Numbered from the stretch's first letter, positions 17,289 through 26,992 are shown. The stretch: 64,000 bases of DNA from Dyella subtropica (GCF_026283965.1 NZ_JAPDPD010000001.1:517939-581938); one strand, 5' to 3'. A program made the numbers and translations. Notes: generated from the letters alone by a model not told the origin.

Positions 17289-19619
17289 ATGAAACGTTCG
17301 AAGATCCTTGTCGCACTGTTCGCGTGGGCCGGCCTCGCTGGAATGCCCTTCATGCCGGCCCGGGCGGCCATCGACAGCATGAGCCTTGGCGCGAGCTACA
17401 ACGCGCAGAAGACCAGCATCACCTTTCGCATCTATTCTTCGCAGGCTACGCGCATCGCGCTCTACCTTTATGCGAGCGGTTACGGCGCGCAGGAGTCGGC
17501 CACCTATGTACTGACGCCGGTCGGCGGCGGTGTGTGGTCGGTGACGGTTCCGGTGTCGGCGATACAGGCGGCGGGCATCACCGGACCGGTCTACTACGGC
17601 TATCGCGCCTGGGGACCGAACTGGCCGTATGACGCGAGCTGGGGCAAGGGCTCGGCGGCCGGATTCATTTCGGATGTCGATGCCAATGGCAATCGCTTCA
17701 ATCCGAACAAGCTGCTGCTGGATCCTTATGCGCTGGAGATGAGTCAGGATCCGCTCAATACGTCCAACCAGAACGGCAACATTTTCGCCTCGGGCCCCGC
17801 CAACCGGAACACCGACAGCGGCATGTATGCCCCCAAGGGCATCGTGTTGTCGGCGAGCGGGCAGGGCACCGGCATCAAGCCGACCCGTGCGCAGAAAGAC
17901 GATGTCATCTATGAGGTGAACGTCCGTGGGTTCACCAAGCAGGACACGAGTATTCCGGCGGCCTATCGTGGCACGTATTACGGTGCGGGGCTCAAGGCGG
18001 GTTACCTGGCCAGCCTCGGTGTTACGGCCGTGGAGTTCCTGCCCGTGCAGGAAACGCAGAACGACGCGAACGATGTCGTGCCCAACTCGAGCGCAAACCA
18101 GAATTACTGGGGCTACATGACCGAGGACTACTTCGCCCCGGATCGTCACTACGCCTATAACAAGGCAGCAGGCGGTCCGACCGCCGAGTTCCAGGCGATG
18201 GTGAAAGCGTTCCACGATGTCGGCATCAAGGTGTACATGGACGTGGTCTACAACCACACCGCCGAAGGCGGCACGTGGGCCAGCAACGATCCCTCCACCG
18301 CAACCATCTATTCGTGGCGCGGGCTGGACAACGCGACGTATTACGAACTGACTTCGGACAACCAGTACTTCTACGACAACACCGGCATCGGCGCGAACTT
18401 CAACACGTACAACACCGTCGCGCAAAACCTGATCGTCGACTCCATGGCCTACTGGGCCAACGCCATGGGCGTGGACGGATTCCGTTTCGATCTCGCCTCC
18501 GTGCTAGGCAACAGCTGCTTGAACGGTGCCTATCAATCGGCTGCGCCGAATTGCCCAAACGGCGGGTACAACTTCGATGCGGCCGATGCCAACGTGGCGA
18601 TCAACCGCATCCTGCGCGAATTCACGGTGCGTCCGTCGACGGGTGGTAGCGGGCTCGACCTTTTCGCGGAACCTTGGGCGATCGGCGGCAATTCCTATCA
18701 GCTCGGCGGTTTCCCGGTGGGCTGGTCCGAATGGAATGGTGTCTACCGGGACACCTTGCGCCAGGCGCAGAACGATCTGGGCACTATGCCCGTATCCATC
18801 GGACAGGAGGCGACGAACTTTGCCGGATCGTCCAACCTGTTCCAGGGCAGCGGTCGCTCGCCGTGGAATTCGACCAACTTCATCGACGTGCATGACGGCA
18901 TGACGCTCAAGGACGTCTATGCCTGCAACGGCTCCAACAACCATCAGTCGTGGCCTTACGGTCCGTCCGATGGCGGAACCAGCACCAACTACAGCTGGGA
19001 TCAGGGCATTTCGAACGGCTCGGGCACGGCGTTCGATCAGCGCCGTGCCGCGCGCACCGGCATGGCATTCGAAATGCTGTCGGCGGGCACGCCGCTGATG
19101 CAAGGCGGCGATGAATACCTGCGCACGCTCCAATGCAACAACAACGCCTACAACCTCGACTCCACCGCCAACTGGCTCACCAATAGCTGGACCACCGATC
19201 AATCCAACTTCTACAACTTCGCGCAGCGACTGATTGCGTTCCGCCGGGCGCACCCGGCGTTTCGTCCGGCGACCTGGTACACCGCCAGCCAAGTCGTGTG
19301 GTATCAGCCCAGCGGCGCGGTCGCTGACAGCAACTACTGGAGCAATACCGGCAATCACGCCATCGCCTACACCATCGACGGGCCTTCGCTGGGCGATACC
19401 CATGCCATGTACGTCGCGTACAACGGCTGGTCGGGCAACGTCACCTTCACCTTGCCGGCACCACCTTCCGGAACCCAGTGGTACCGCGTCACCGATACGT
19501 GCAATTGGAACGATGGCCCCGATACGTTCGTCACTCCGGGCAACGAGGCGCTGATTGGCGGTGCGGGCAGCACGTATGGGCAATGCGGGCAATCGTTGTT
19601 GCTGTTGATTTCGAAGTAA
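17289..19619 (+). CDS. Secreted isoamylase / glycogen debranching enzyme (GH13)
   Basis: A 776-residue protein. ATG 17289 starts a signal peptide (MKRSKILVALFAWAGLAGM...ARA) after a GAGGCAG ribosome site; the frame also opens at 17205. An N-terminal CBM48-like domain (residues 30-170) precedes the GH13 barrel: VYNHTAEG, nucleophile Asp in DGFRFDLAS (about 397-402), acid/base Glu in FAEPW (about 459) and the transition-state Asp in VHDGM (about 535). It should hydrolyse alpha-1,6 branches of glycogen or amylopectin outside the cytoplasm. Length and order match the extracellular Pseudomonas-type isoamylase family. Confidence 0.92.
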   Translation: MKRSKILVALFAWAGLAGMPFMPARAAIDSMSLGASYNAQKTSITFRIYSSQATRIALYLYASGYGAQESATYVLTPVGGGVWSVTVPVSAIQAAGITGPVYYGYRAWGPNWPYDASWGKGSAAGFISDVDANGNRFNPNKLLLDPYALEMSQDPLNTSNQNGNIFASGPANRNTDSGMYAPKGIVLSASGQGTGIKPTRAQKDDVIYEVNVRGFTKQDTSIPAAYRGTYYGAGLKAGYLASLGVTAVEFLPVQETQNDANDVVPNSSANQNYWGYMTEDYFAPDRHYAYNKAAGGPTAEFQAMVKAFHDVGIKVYMDVVYNHTAEGGTWASNDPSTATIYSWRGLDNATYYELTSDNQYFYDNTGIGANFNTYNTVAQNLIVDSMAYWANAMGVDGFRFDLASVLGNSCLNGAYQSAAPNCPNGGYNFDAADANVAINRILREFTVRPSTGGSGLDLFAEPWAIGGNSYQLGGFPVGWSEWNGVYRDTLRQAQNDLGTMPVSIGQEATNFAGSSNLFQGSGRSPWNSTNFIDVHDGMTLKDVYACNGSNNHQSWPYGPSDGGTSTNYSWDQGISNGSGTAFDQRRAARTGMAFEMLSAGTPLMQGGDEYLRTLQCNNNAYNLDSTANWLTNSWTTDQSNFYNFAQRLIAFRRAHPAFRPATWYTASQVVWYQPSGAVADSNYWSNTGNHAIAYTIDGPSLGDTHAMYVAYNGWSGNVTFTLPAPPSGTQWYRVTDTCNWNDGPDTFVTPGNEALIGGAGSTYGQCGQSLLLLISK

Positions 19620-20773
19620 TCGCCGAGTTGCGAAGCAACAACTCCCTCTCTTTGCCTTCGCCTCCTCTCCCTTTCGGGGAGAGGATTGAGGTGAGGGGCG
19701 GGTGCTCGCGATAGCACTCCTACTTCGTCACCCCTGCGAAGGCCGGGGTCTAGTGGCGTTGCCGCTTCGATGCTCCATTGTCGCGACCTGGCCGCTTATG
19801 CAGCGGGCATTCCGACTCGCTGCCGCGAGCCGGGTCACTTTCTCTTTGCTGGCCCACGCACCCGCAGGAGCGGGTGCGAACAGCGCAGCTGGCCCGAAGG
19901 GCGGAGGGCATGGATGCCCGGAGTAAAGAGAAAGTAACCAAAGAGATAATGGCCTCAGAGCAGGCGGTGGGCTCTGTAGCTGCGCGTTTTCCAGTGTCAG
20001 GCGTCTAGATGGCTTCTCCCTTTTCATGCTCTTCCTCAAAGGGGAGAGGCGTGTCCTGTGTATTTCGAGGCGTCGATGTGAGCATCGGTAGGAGCGCACC
20101 CTGTGCGCGAAACGCGCCCGATAGGGCGCGCGCTTGGGAAGCAGCACCGCTTCATAAGCGGCCAGGTCGCCATGGCGCATCGATTGTCGCGAACACAGAA
20201 CACATCCCTCAGCAACCACGCCCTCTCGAGCTCCTCAAACACCTTGAAGGGGATGGCTCTTAGCCCACGTGTGCGTCCCCGTCATCACTGGATACAGGAT
20301 GGGCCTGAAGGAAGTGAACGTCTTCGCATAGGTGTCCGTCGAAGCGCTTGAGTATCCGGCCATGGGCGGCAATGACAGCCTCGACCTACCCTGTAGAGAA
20401 CGGATGTTTCCTGCGTTCACAATTTCATCACCAAGCGAACATTACGTTTGCCTGACGAGATGATTCGCGATAGGGCCGTTCTCTACACGCGCCATTCGCA
20501 TCTACCGCGGCACTATCTCGCCTTTGCACGTCGAAGCATCTACGGGGGCGTTCAGATGCGACATTCGGCGGGCTATCGATCCTTGCTGCATTAGCCCCGT
20601 CATGGCAGGCGATTATGTCGCTCGCTGTGGTGTTTTCCTTGTTTTCATCGCATTGAGCGTGCATTCGCGATGAGCGGCGCGGTTGGTGCGATGGCCGGAC
20701 GGCATAACACCGTTGATCCAGGGTGTTGGTTGGGAACATATCGCAGATAACCCACTGAGCAGGAGTAAATCGC
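19620..20773. other. Long intergenic region upstream of the injection-system operon
   Basis: 1154 bases without a convincing gene. It contains a REP-like hairpin (19644-19700), a composite repeat (19727-19945), an 18-base inverted pair GCGACCTGGCCGCTTATG at 19783-19800 and 20153-20170, and a GTAGGAGCGCACCCTGTGCGCG-type repeat near 20089. The last 350 bases before 20774 have lower GC and must carry the promoter of the eCIS operon. An AGGAG ribosome site is at 20761-20765. Confidence 0.65.
19727..19945. repeat. Composite repeat with GTCACCCC head and inverted CTTTCTCTTTG arms
   Basis: It starts with GTCACCCCTGCGAAGGCCGGGGTC and ends with the arms ACTTTCTCTTT and AAAGAGAAAGT around a 60-base spacer. 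The element at 28905-29070 has the same head, the same CGCGACCTGGC block and the same arms (CTTTTCTTTG / CAAAGAAAAG) with a six-base loop, so the two are members of one family with different inserts. Confidence 0.7.
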
Positions 20774-21262
20774 ATGAGCAGCACAGAGCAGGGGATGAGC
20801 GGCCATAAGAGCAACGTTGGCGCGATGGGTGGCAGCATCAGCCCCCAATACAATCAATTCATGAACATCGTTTTTACGGTGAGCGGCTCTACAACGGGGC
20901 CGCAGGTCACCATCAATCTGGCCTCGAAGAACGCGGGTTTCCCCATCGCTTTTACCACGGGGAATGCGGACGATCTTTCGAACGGCCTGATGGTTTCCAT
21001 GAACACCCCGGGTGCTCTTCCGATCTCACAGGTCAACGTATTGCCGCAGAGCCTCGTGTTTCAGACGGCGTCCAGCGGCGGCGGCAATCAATGGTCGTTC
21101 CAATTGCAATGCTTCCTGGCCGGCGAGTCGGGTTTGCAGAATTTCACGTTGGCGGCGAATACTGATCCGAGCGTGACGATTTCCGCTTCACTCAACGGCG
21201 GCGCGTCAACGCCAGTCACCAAAACGCCCGCCCTATTCCAGTGGAAGCCCCTGCAGAGCTGA
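20774..21262 (+). CDS. eCIS-associated beta-rich protein A
   Basis: 162 residues with no signal peptide or membrane helix. AGGAG at 20761 supports ATG 20774. The sequence is rich in Ser, Thr, Gly and alternating hydrophobics, as in a beta-sandwich. It is a paralogue of the next gene: both start MS(S/N)TEQG and share the block PG(A/T)LP, (S/T)LxFQT(A/G)SSG, WSFxxxCFLAGE(S/A)G and DPSVT. It is the first gene of the collinear eCIS operon. No known domain is recognised. Possible roles are surface decoration, a fibre accessory or cargo; none is proven by sequence. Confidence 0.75.
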   Translation: MSSTEQGMSGHKSNVGAMGGSISPQYNQFMNIVFTVSGSTTGPQVTINLASKNAGFPIAFTTGNADDLSNGLMVSMNTPGALPISQVNVLPQSLVFQTASSGGGNQWSFQLQCFLAGESGLQNFTLAANTDPSVTISASLNGGASTPVTKTPALFQWKPLQS

Positions 21263-21387
21263 TAGCGGTTGCGCGACAGCTCGATGACATGGGCCATGGA
21301 TGGCCCTTCACGAAGCATGCGCAGCAGGTGTTCGTTTCGACAGTCCAGTGCGCAACAGAAGGCCATACCCGAACAGGAGTACATGGC

Positions 21388-21867
21388 ATGAGCAACACTG
21401 AGCAGGGTTTAGGCGGCGGCAAGAAGATTGACGTCAGCGCGGCGAACGTGAATGCCAGCACCGAATACGAGCAATTCAAGCCCATCCAGTTCGTTGTGAG
21501 CGGTACGCAGGAGGGGTGCGAGATTGCCGTCAATTTGACCGACCTGGGCCAGGGCTATCCGGTCGAATTCAGTTTGGGTGGTCAGAGCGGATACTCGGCT
21601 GGACTGCATCTCTCGATGACTTCCCCTGGGACACTTCCGCTCGCAGACGTCATGGTCGTGCCGAACCAACTCACTTTCCAGACGGGTTCCAGCGGTCATG
21701 GCAAACCATGGTCGTTCCTATTCAATTGCTTTCTGGCCGGCGAAGCTGGCGTGCAGCAATTCGCGCTGTCCTGCTTTGCCGATCCGAGCGTGACCGTTCT
21801 CATGGAATTCGAGGGTCAGAAGAGCTATACGCTCTCCAACGTGCCCACCATTTTCTCTTGGAATTAA
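21388..21867 (+). CDS. eCIS-associated beta-rich protein B (paralogue of A)
   Basis: 159 residues. ATG 21388 is preferred over the longer frame from 21241 because AGGAG lies 8 bases upstream and the N-terminus then aligns with its paralogue (MSNTEQG versus MSSTEQG). The predicted fold is beta-rich, and it shares the FLAGEAGVQQF / FLAGESGLQNF block with protein A. The pair arose by tandem duplication; divergence is strongest in the N-terminal 70 residues. No known family is recognised. Confidence 0.75.
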   Translation: MSNTEQGLGGGKKIDVSAANVNASTEYEQFKPIQFVVSGTQEGCEIAVNLTDLGQGYPVEFSLGGQSGYSAGLHLSMTSPGTLPLADVMVVPNQLTFQTGSSGHGKPWSFLFNCFLAGEAGVQQFALSCFADPSVTVLMEFEGQKSYTLSNVPTIFSWN

Positions 21868-21952
21868 TGAAGGTGTGCCTGTTCGCACGGCCAGCGTGTC
21901 TCGCCGTGACGGAAGGCGCCACGTGGATACAGGAATGCCTCGGGGGGATGCC

Positions 21953-22354
21953 ATGCAAGCTGCGCCGACGTATCAGATTGCCTTCAAATTTCAGTTCAAG
22001 CAGGGCTTCACTCAGCCTCAGCAGGTACAGATAAACATCGTCGACTCGAACAATTTCGTGATGGTGAACGGGGAGCAGGTGCAATTGCAGCCCTATCTGG
22101 CGCTCTATACGCCACCTCTGTCGAACTTCAACATCTCGAAGCAGCAGATGTTCCTCAATATCGCCAATGGCGAAGGGGGCGAGGGCATGCAAGGGCTGGC
22201 CTGGGCCACGTTCACGAGCGGAAGCAGCGCCCAGACGTTGACCCTCAATCTGCAAGCGCAAACCGGTCTGATCAGCACAACTTATGCGGTGCTTGGCACC
22301 TCATCGAGCGGGGTGTTGAGCGCCGGCCAAAACATCATTTCGGTGAGCCAGTGA
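21953..22354 (+). CDS. eCIS-associated beta-rich protein C
   Basis: 133 residues from ATG 21953, which has a GGGGGG-type ribosome site 7 bases upstream; in-frame starts also exist at 21935 and at GTG 21875. It is Gln/Asn/Ser rich with alternating hydrophobics (QIAFKFQFKQGF, VQINIVDSNNFVMVNG), suggesting a small beta-barrel or sandwich. No cysteine and no membrane segment. The stop overlaps the next GTG. I do not recognise a family. Confidence 0.7.
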   Translation: MQAAPTYQIAFKFQFKQGFTQPQQVQINIVDSNNFVMVNGEQVQLQPYLALYTPPLSNFNISKQQMFLNIANGEGGEGMQGLAWATFTSGSSAQTLTLNLQAQTGLISTTYAVLGTSSSGVLSAGQNIISVSQ

Positions 22355-23121
22355 CCGTCATGGGTGACCGCAATAGAGGGCCGAAGCACAAGGCCATACC
22401 CAAGGTGGATGAGCCTGCCGACGTAGCGAACTCGTCGGCTGCCGTCACCGCGGCTTCAGCCATGCCTGAGCCGGTCGAACCATCGCCCGACCAAGCGACT
22501 GCCGTGGGTGATGCGCCGGTGGCCGAGGCGGCTGAAACGGGCGCACCTGCTTCGATTGCGGCGGCCTCGACCGTGTCGGATCAGGGCCCACCGCTGCTCG
22601 ACCGGGTTACTGCGGTGCACGCCGCGAAGATCGCCACGAAGATCGCTACGGCAGTGCGCGATTTTCCGCCGCTGACGAGGGCGCAGAAGGAGCATCTTCG
22701 CTCGCAGTTGGGAGAAGACACGCTGGACGCCAGTCTCTTTCAGGCCGACACGGCGGTTCCTTTCCAGCCATTGAGCATCGTGCTGCAAAACGTGCGTGCC
22801 AACAGCAAGGTGTTTGTCACCATCCGCGGCGATCAGACCGCGGTGTGGAGCGGAGGGGATGGCAGGGGCCTGGTCGGTCTCAGCTTTTCGTCGACGGGCG
22901 ACCCAGCGTTGTACCTGCGCAATTTTTTGATCAATGCGCGGGAGTTTTTTGTGCAGACCTATAACGATAGCCAGGAGATTCGCGTGCAGCTCTACGTGAG
23001 AACCGCGCAGCCCGATTTGCGCGGGCGCGTGGATCTTCCTCCTGGTGCCGTAGCGACTCTGCAATCGAGCACCGACCGAACGAGTGTCGTGGGCTTGAGT
23101 GCCTTCGCCATCGATCTCTGA
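22351..23121 (+). CDS. eCIS-associated protein D with disordered N-terminus
   Basis: 256 residues from GTG 22351, which overlaps the previous stop (GTGA); an in-frame ATG is at 22360. Residues 1-85 are Ala/Pro/Glu/Val rich and probably disordered. The region about 90-125 is helical (AAKIATKIATAVRDF, LTRAQKEHLRSQL). The C-terminal 130 residues are beta-rich (VLQNVRANSKVFVTIRG, YLRNFLINAREFFVQTY). No known domain. Genomic coupling to its neighbours suggests that it is part of, or carried by, the injection particle. Confidence 0.7.
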   Translation: MTVMGDRNRGPKHKAIPKVDEPADVANSSAAVTAASAMPEPVEPSPDQATAVGDAPVAEAAETGAPASIAAASTVSDQGPPLLDRVTAVHAAKIATKIATAVRDFPPLTRAQKEHLRSQLGEDTLDASLFQADTAVPFQPLSIVLQNVRANSKVFVTIRGDQTAVWSGGDGRGLVGLSFSSTGDPALYLRNFLINAREFFVQTYNDSQEIRVQLYVRTAQPDLRGRVDLPPGAVATLQSSTDRTSVVGLSAFAIDL

Positions 23122-23141
23122 GCGAACAAGGACCGAGGATC

Positions 23142-23951
23142 GTGTCCCACACCTTGATTCCCGTCATATTGCAATTTACCAACGTAGCGAACAACTCCAA
23201 TCTCAGCTTCACTTTCACCACGCCGGGCGTTCGATGGTCGCTGGGCAAGGGCATCGGTGACAGTCTGGGCTTTTCCTACAACGTGACACCGGACGGCGTT
23301 TACCAGCCCGTTCCGTGTTTGCAAGATGTGTCGTTCAACAACGACGTGCTGTCCCTGCGCACGTCCAGCCAGGCGCCGACCTTGTTCGGCTTCACCCTGA
23401 CGCTGTTCCTTGAGGTCGCCGACGATGCCTCGTTCCTGACCGGGTATTGCACGCTCAATAATGAAGCGGTGGTGTACGGCTACCTGGGCAACGAGCGCCC
23501 GGTGCTGTGGCGCAACGGACGCATCAGCGCGGTGATCCAGCCGCCTTCAGTCAGTTACCGCAGCGTGCTGTTCAATATCGAGGGACTCAAGCCTGGCAAA
23601 CAGGTGGATATCGAGCTCAATACCGACCCCGACTACGGCAAGGTGTCCTGGGTGCTGGGGCCGGGACATGGCAATGCGCTGGGCATTGATTTGAGCAGCA
23701 ACGATGGCGGCAGCGTGCCCTTGTCTATGCTGTCCTACACCAAGAACCACATCGTGATGCAATCGCCGACGACCGATGGGGGAGGCGGCGCGACCAACCT
23801 GGTCTTGCTGGCCTACGTGTCATGGCAGCCCGATGACGTGCGTTATCTCTATTTGAGAGTGGTCGGCGACCCGGATGTTTCGGTGTACGCACAGGTCGGC
23901 ACGCGCCAGCCGCAATGGGTGAGTCCCGGCTACACCTTGTTCACCCTGTAG
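23142..23951 (+). CDS. eCIS-associated beta-rich protein E
   Basis: 269 residues starting at a GTG with a CGAGGA ribosome site. It is probably two beta-sandwich halves (residues 1-125 and 126-269), each with repeated short strands, and a VRYLYLRVVGDPDVSVYAQ ending that resembles the DPSVT ending of proteins A and B. No signal peptide. It immediately precedes the cap protein gene. I do not recognise a family; a multimeric shell, collar or fibre role is possible. Confidence 0.7.
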   Translation: MSHTLIPVILQFTNVANNSNLSFTFTTPGVRWSLGKGIGDSLGFSYNVTPDGVYQPVPCLQDVSFNNDVLSLRTSSQAPTLFGFTLTLFLEVADDASFLTGYCTLNNEAVVYGYLGNERPVLWRNGRISAVIQPPSVSYRSVLFNIEGLKPGKQVDIELNTDPDYGKVSWVLGPGHGNALGIDLSSNDGGSVPLSMLSYTKNHIVMQSPTTDGGGGATNLVLLAYVSWQPDDVRYLYLRVVGDPDVSVYAQVGTRQPQWVSPGYTLFTL

Positions 23952-23962
23952 CCGGGCCGCTG

Positions 23963-24652
23963 ATGTCGATGCCGCCAAATCCATCTTCGCCAAACGCCGA
24001 AGCAGCGCCGCCGCCGACCAACGACAGCGGCCAGGTGGTGCGCTGGGTGAGCGAATCCTTGCGCAGCCTGGTGCGCAACAACATTCCGTTGTTGTCGGCT
24101 GAATCCGCCGTGGTATTCGATTCGCCGGCCGAGATCGAAGCTGTCGGCGAAAACAAACTGTCGCTGTACCTGTATCAGATCGAACACAACGTATGGCTGC
24201 GCAACCTGCCGCCCAGCCTGAGCGGTCGCCAGCTGCAGCCTCCCCGCACGCAAGTGACGCCCGCCCCGATGGTGGTCGATCTGGTCTACATGCTGGTGCC
24301 TTACGCGAAGTCGGCGGAGACCGAGCTGGTGCTGGCCGACCAGCTGTTGCGTCTGTTCCACGACATCCCGATATTGCAAGGCCCGTTGCTGCACCCCGGC
24401 TTGCGGCAGACCGGCAACGAGCGCATCGATATCGTGCCTCGCGACAACTCCATCGAAGCGCTGCGCGATCTGTGGGCGGGCTTCAGCGGCAAGTCCTACA
24501 AGTTGACCAAGCTCTACATGTTGTCGCCCGTACGCATCCCGACTGGCCGGCCGTTCGAGACGGACATCGTCACCGAGACCGAGTTGTCCATCGTCAATAC
24601 ACGGCCGTTGCCACCGAACTTCAACAGCGGGGCACCATGTACCACCGTCTGA
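23963..24652 (+). CDS. DUF4255 protein, eCIS tube-terminator/cap (Afp16/Pvc16-like)
   Basis: 229 residues from ATG 23963 (12 bases after the previous stop; a longer frame to 23915 overlaps the upstream gene). The block WVSESLRSLVRNN...VFDSPAEI...LSLYLYQIEHN is the DUF4255 (Pvc16 N-terminal) signature. In Afp and PVC this protein forms the hexameric cap that ends tube and sheath growth at the distal end. The family usually has about 190-300 residues. It overlaps the next gene by 16 bases. Confidence 0.88.
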   Translation: MSMPPNPSSPNAEAAPPPTNDSGQVVRWVSESLRSLVRNNIPLLSAESAVVFDSPAEIEAVGENKLSLYLYQIEHNVWLRNLPPSLSGRQLQPPRTQVTPAPMVVDLVYMLVPYAKSAETELVLADQLLRLFHDIPILQGPLLHPGLRQTGNERIDIVPRDNSIEALRDLWAGFSGKSYKLTKLYMLSPVRIPTGRPFETDIVTETELSIVNTRPLPPNFNSGAPCTTV

Positions 24653-25206
24653 ACCGTCTGAGCGCCGTCATCGAGCTATGGGATAGCCACCGCGACCAGC
24701 CAGCACTCGGCGCCGCACCGCGTTTTCGTTTGAATGGCGTGCCCGCCGATCCCATCGCCAAGCCCGATGAGCGCTATGTACTGCTGGATCTCGCACCGGG
24801 CCGTTATGCGCTCGACGTGCTGACGAAGGCATTCAAGCCGCTCCAGATCCCTTTCACGGTGACTGCTGCAGGGACGCCGTTTGAAGCATGGCTGTCGTGC
24901 GCGCTCGAGCCGGGGCCGCTTTATGTTTACCCGGCTTACACGACCCTGATTCGCGGCCGGCTCGGCTCGGCGGCGCCCGGTGAGGTGACCATCAGCGCCG
25001 AGTACCGCTCGGCTCGCGGACTCCCGCGCCAGGTGGCGACACGCTGCACGCGCGATCAGGTTTACACGCTGGCATTGCCGGGCAAGCTCGCCAATCCCAC
25101 GCAGGTCAGTTTGCGCTTCGTGGCGGCCGGCGGCGGCAGCCGCGAGCAGACCATCGCGGTAACGCCGGGTACTACGCAGCGGGTCGATGACATGTTTGCG
25201 AGCTGA
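24637..25206 (+). CDS. eCIS cap-adjacent hypothetical protein
   Basis: 189 residues from ATG 24637; the frame is open far upstream, but that part is antisense-like shadow over the DUF4255 gene. Residues 1-70 carry a carboxypeptidase-regulatory-like beta pattern (YVLLDLAPGRYALDVLTKAFKPLQIPFTV). The rest is also beta-rich (PAYTTLIRGRLGSAAPGEVTISAEYRS). It lies between cap and sheath, a position that in related loci often holds a small beta-sandwich accessory protein. Exact role unknown. Confidence 0.7.
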   Translation: MYHRLNRLSAVIELWDSHRDQPALGAAPRFRLNGVPADPIAKPDERYVLLDLAPGRYALDVLTKAFKPLQIPFTVTAAGTPFEAWLSCALEPGPLYVYPAYTTLIRGRLGSAAPGEVTISAEYRSARGLPRQVATRCTRDQVYTLALPGKLANPTQVSLRFVAAGGGSREQTIAVTPGTTQRVDDMFAS

Positions 25207-25286
25207 CAGCGCAGGTCTATGGGACGGGCGCCTCGAGAAGCTCGAGGTTTCCAGAGATTGAATCAACCATCGCGAGGAAGAGGATC

Positions 25287-26942
25287 GTGCCCAACTACCA
25301 GCATCCCGGTATCTATATCGAAGAAGTACCGGGCACCCGCAGCATCCAGGGTGCATCGACCTCCGTCGCCGCCTTCGTGGGTGTGACCGAGAAAGCACCC
25401 ACCACCACCTTGCCCACGCCGACGCCGACACTGGTCACCAGCTGGAACGCCTACACGCGCCTGTTTGGCGGCCTCATCTGGTACGGCATGACGCCGTGGG
25501 CGGTGTATGAGTTTTTTCTTGAGGGCGGCACCGCCTGCTACATCGTGAGCGTCAACCAGACCAGCACCGGCAACGGCGCGCAGGCCACGGCCACCGTGGA
25601 CAAAACGACGTTCAATGCGGCCAGTTCAGGCCTCTGGGGCAACAGCTTGCAGGTTTATATCTGCAACAACACAGCCACTCCCAGCAGCAACGGCAAGACC
25701 ACCTCGACGCCGGTATTCAACTTGCAAGTAGTGGTGGCGGCCTCGGTCATAGACGGTGCCAGCAGCACGTCCAGTCTCGCCACCCAGATGCTGGCTGCCT
25801 ATGTGCAGCAGAACGGGCTGACCTCAGGCCCCCTCAGCAACAGCAGCAGTGGTAATGGCACTGGCAATGGCACCAACTACTACGTGCTGGAGTCGTTCAA
25901 CGGTTTCACCGACACGGGCCTGAACTTCACCGGCCGCATCAACGCGAACTCGATGTTCATCCGGGTGGCGACCACCGACGGCAAGCGTCCGTCCAATACC
26001 CAGTCGCCCTCGGCTTTCACCGGGGGCCAAAACCCCACCTGGGATCTCTTCGGTGGGGTAAACACGCTCAAGACCGTGCAGGGACTGAGCCTGCTGGCGG
26101 TGCCCGATACGGTCACCATCACCGACAGCAATGGCAATACCAATGCGGTGAAGCAAGGCCAGATGATCAACCAGGGGCTTGGGGTCTGCCAGGAGCTGAG
26201 CAGCCTGTTCTATGCCGCCGACCCGCCGTATGGGCAAACCGTGTCGAACGTCGTCGCGTTCAAGACCGGCACGCTGCAAGGCAGCTCGGCGATCAATTCC
26301 AGTTACGGCGCGCTGTACTACCCGTGGACGTGGATCTTCAACCCGCTCAGCAACACCAATGTGCCGATTCCGCCATCCGGGCCCGCGTTGGCGCGCTACG
26401 CCTATACCGATGGCTCCGTCGGTGTCTGGAAGTCGCCAGCCGGGGTCAACGATGGCGCCATGCGCTCGGTGGTGGCGCTGGCTCTGCCGCTGACCGACTC
26501 CGATCAGGACCAGTTGAACCCCAACGGTATCAACACACTGCGCAACCTGATCAATTACGGCAACGTCATCTACGGCGCGCGCACCGTGTCGCAGGACACG
26601 CAGTGGACCTATGTCAGCGTGCGCCGGCTCTTCATCTTCGTCGAGCAAAGCCTGAAGAACAGCCTTCAATGGGTGGTGTTCGAGCCCAACGACCAGGCGC
26701 TGTGGGCGGCGGTGACACGCGACGTCTCCGCCTTCCTCACCACGTTGTGGCAGCAAGGGGCGATGTTCGGTGCCACTGCGCAGGAAGCCTACTTCGTCAC
26801 TTGCGACGCATCCAACAACCCACCGGAGACACGCATGCTCGGCCAGCTCTACATCGACATCGGCCTTGCGCCGGTGTACCCGGCCGAGTTCGTCGTCATC
26901 CGCATCACGCAGAAGACCGCTGGCCCGGATTCGGGCAGCTGA
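25287..26942 (+). CDS. Contractile tail sheath protein
   Basis: 551 residues from a GTG with an AAGAGGA ribosome site. The N-terminus PNYQHPGIYIEEVPGTRSI and VAAFVGVTEK are the classic sheath signature of Afp2-4 and phage sheaths. The C-terminal third (NTLRNLINYGNVIYGARTV, VRRLFIFVEQSLKNSLQWVVFEPND) is the conserved part that interlocks subunits. A variable, Ser/Gly/Asn-rich insert (residues 85-260) probably faces outward. Only one sheath gene is present, where Afp has three. Contraction of this sheath would drive the inner tube outward. Confidence 0.95.
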   Translation: MPNYQHPGIYIEEVPGTRSIQGASTSVAAFVGVTEKAPTTTLPTPTPTLVTSWNAYTRLFGGLIWYGMTPWAVYEFFLEGGTACYIVSVNQTSTGNGAQATATVDKTTFNAASSGLWGNSLQVYICNNTATPSSNGKTTSTPVFNLQVVVAASVIDGASSTSSLATQMLAAYVQQNGLTSGPLSNSSSGNGTGNGTNYYVLESFNGFTDTGLNFTGRINANSMFIRVATTDGKRPSNTQSPSAFTGGQNPTWDLFGGVNTLKTVQGLSLLAVPDTVTITDSNGNTNAVKQGQMINQGLGVCQELSSLFYAADPPYGQTVSNVVAFKTGTLQGSSAINSSYGALYYPWTWIFNPLSNTNVPIPPSGPALARYAYTDGSVGVWKSPAGVNDGAMRSVVALALPLTDSDQDQLNPNGINTLRNLINYGNVIYGARTVSQDTQWTYVSVRRLFIFVEQSLKNSLQWVVFEPNDQALWAAVTRDVSAFLTTLWQQGAMFGATAQEAYFVTCDASNNPPETRMLGQLYIDIGLAPVYPAEFVVIRITQKTAGPDSGS

Positions 26943-26992
26943 GCTGGAGCGATACATCGATGAGCACCCCACTTGGCTGGAGCAACTAACCC

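Noticed and set aside
17244..18425. A 393-residue minus-strand frame
   Set aside because: It is antisense to the isoamylase gene, which has all its catalytic motifs.
20428..20853. A 141-residue minus-strand frame upstream of the eCIS operon
   Set aside because: Its composition is atypical, it has no ribosome site, and it overlaps the start of protein A.
25824..26972. A 382-residue minus-strand frame
   Set aside because: It lies wholly opposite the sheath gene, whose family signature is clear.
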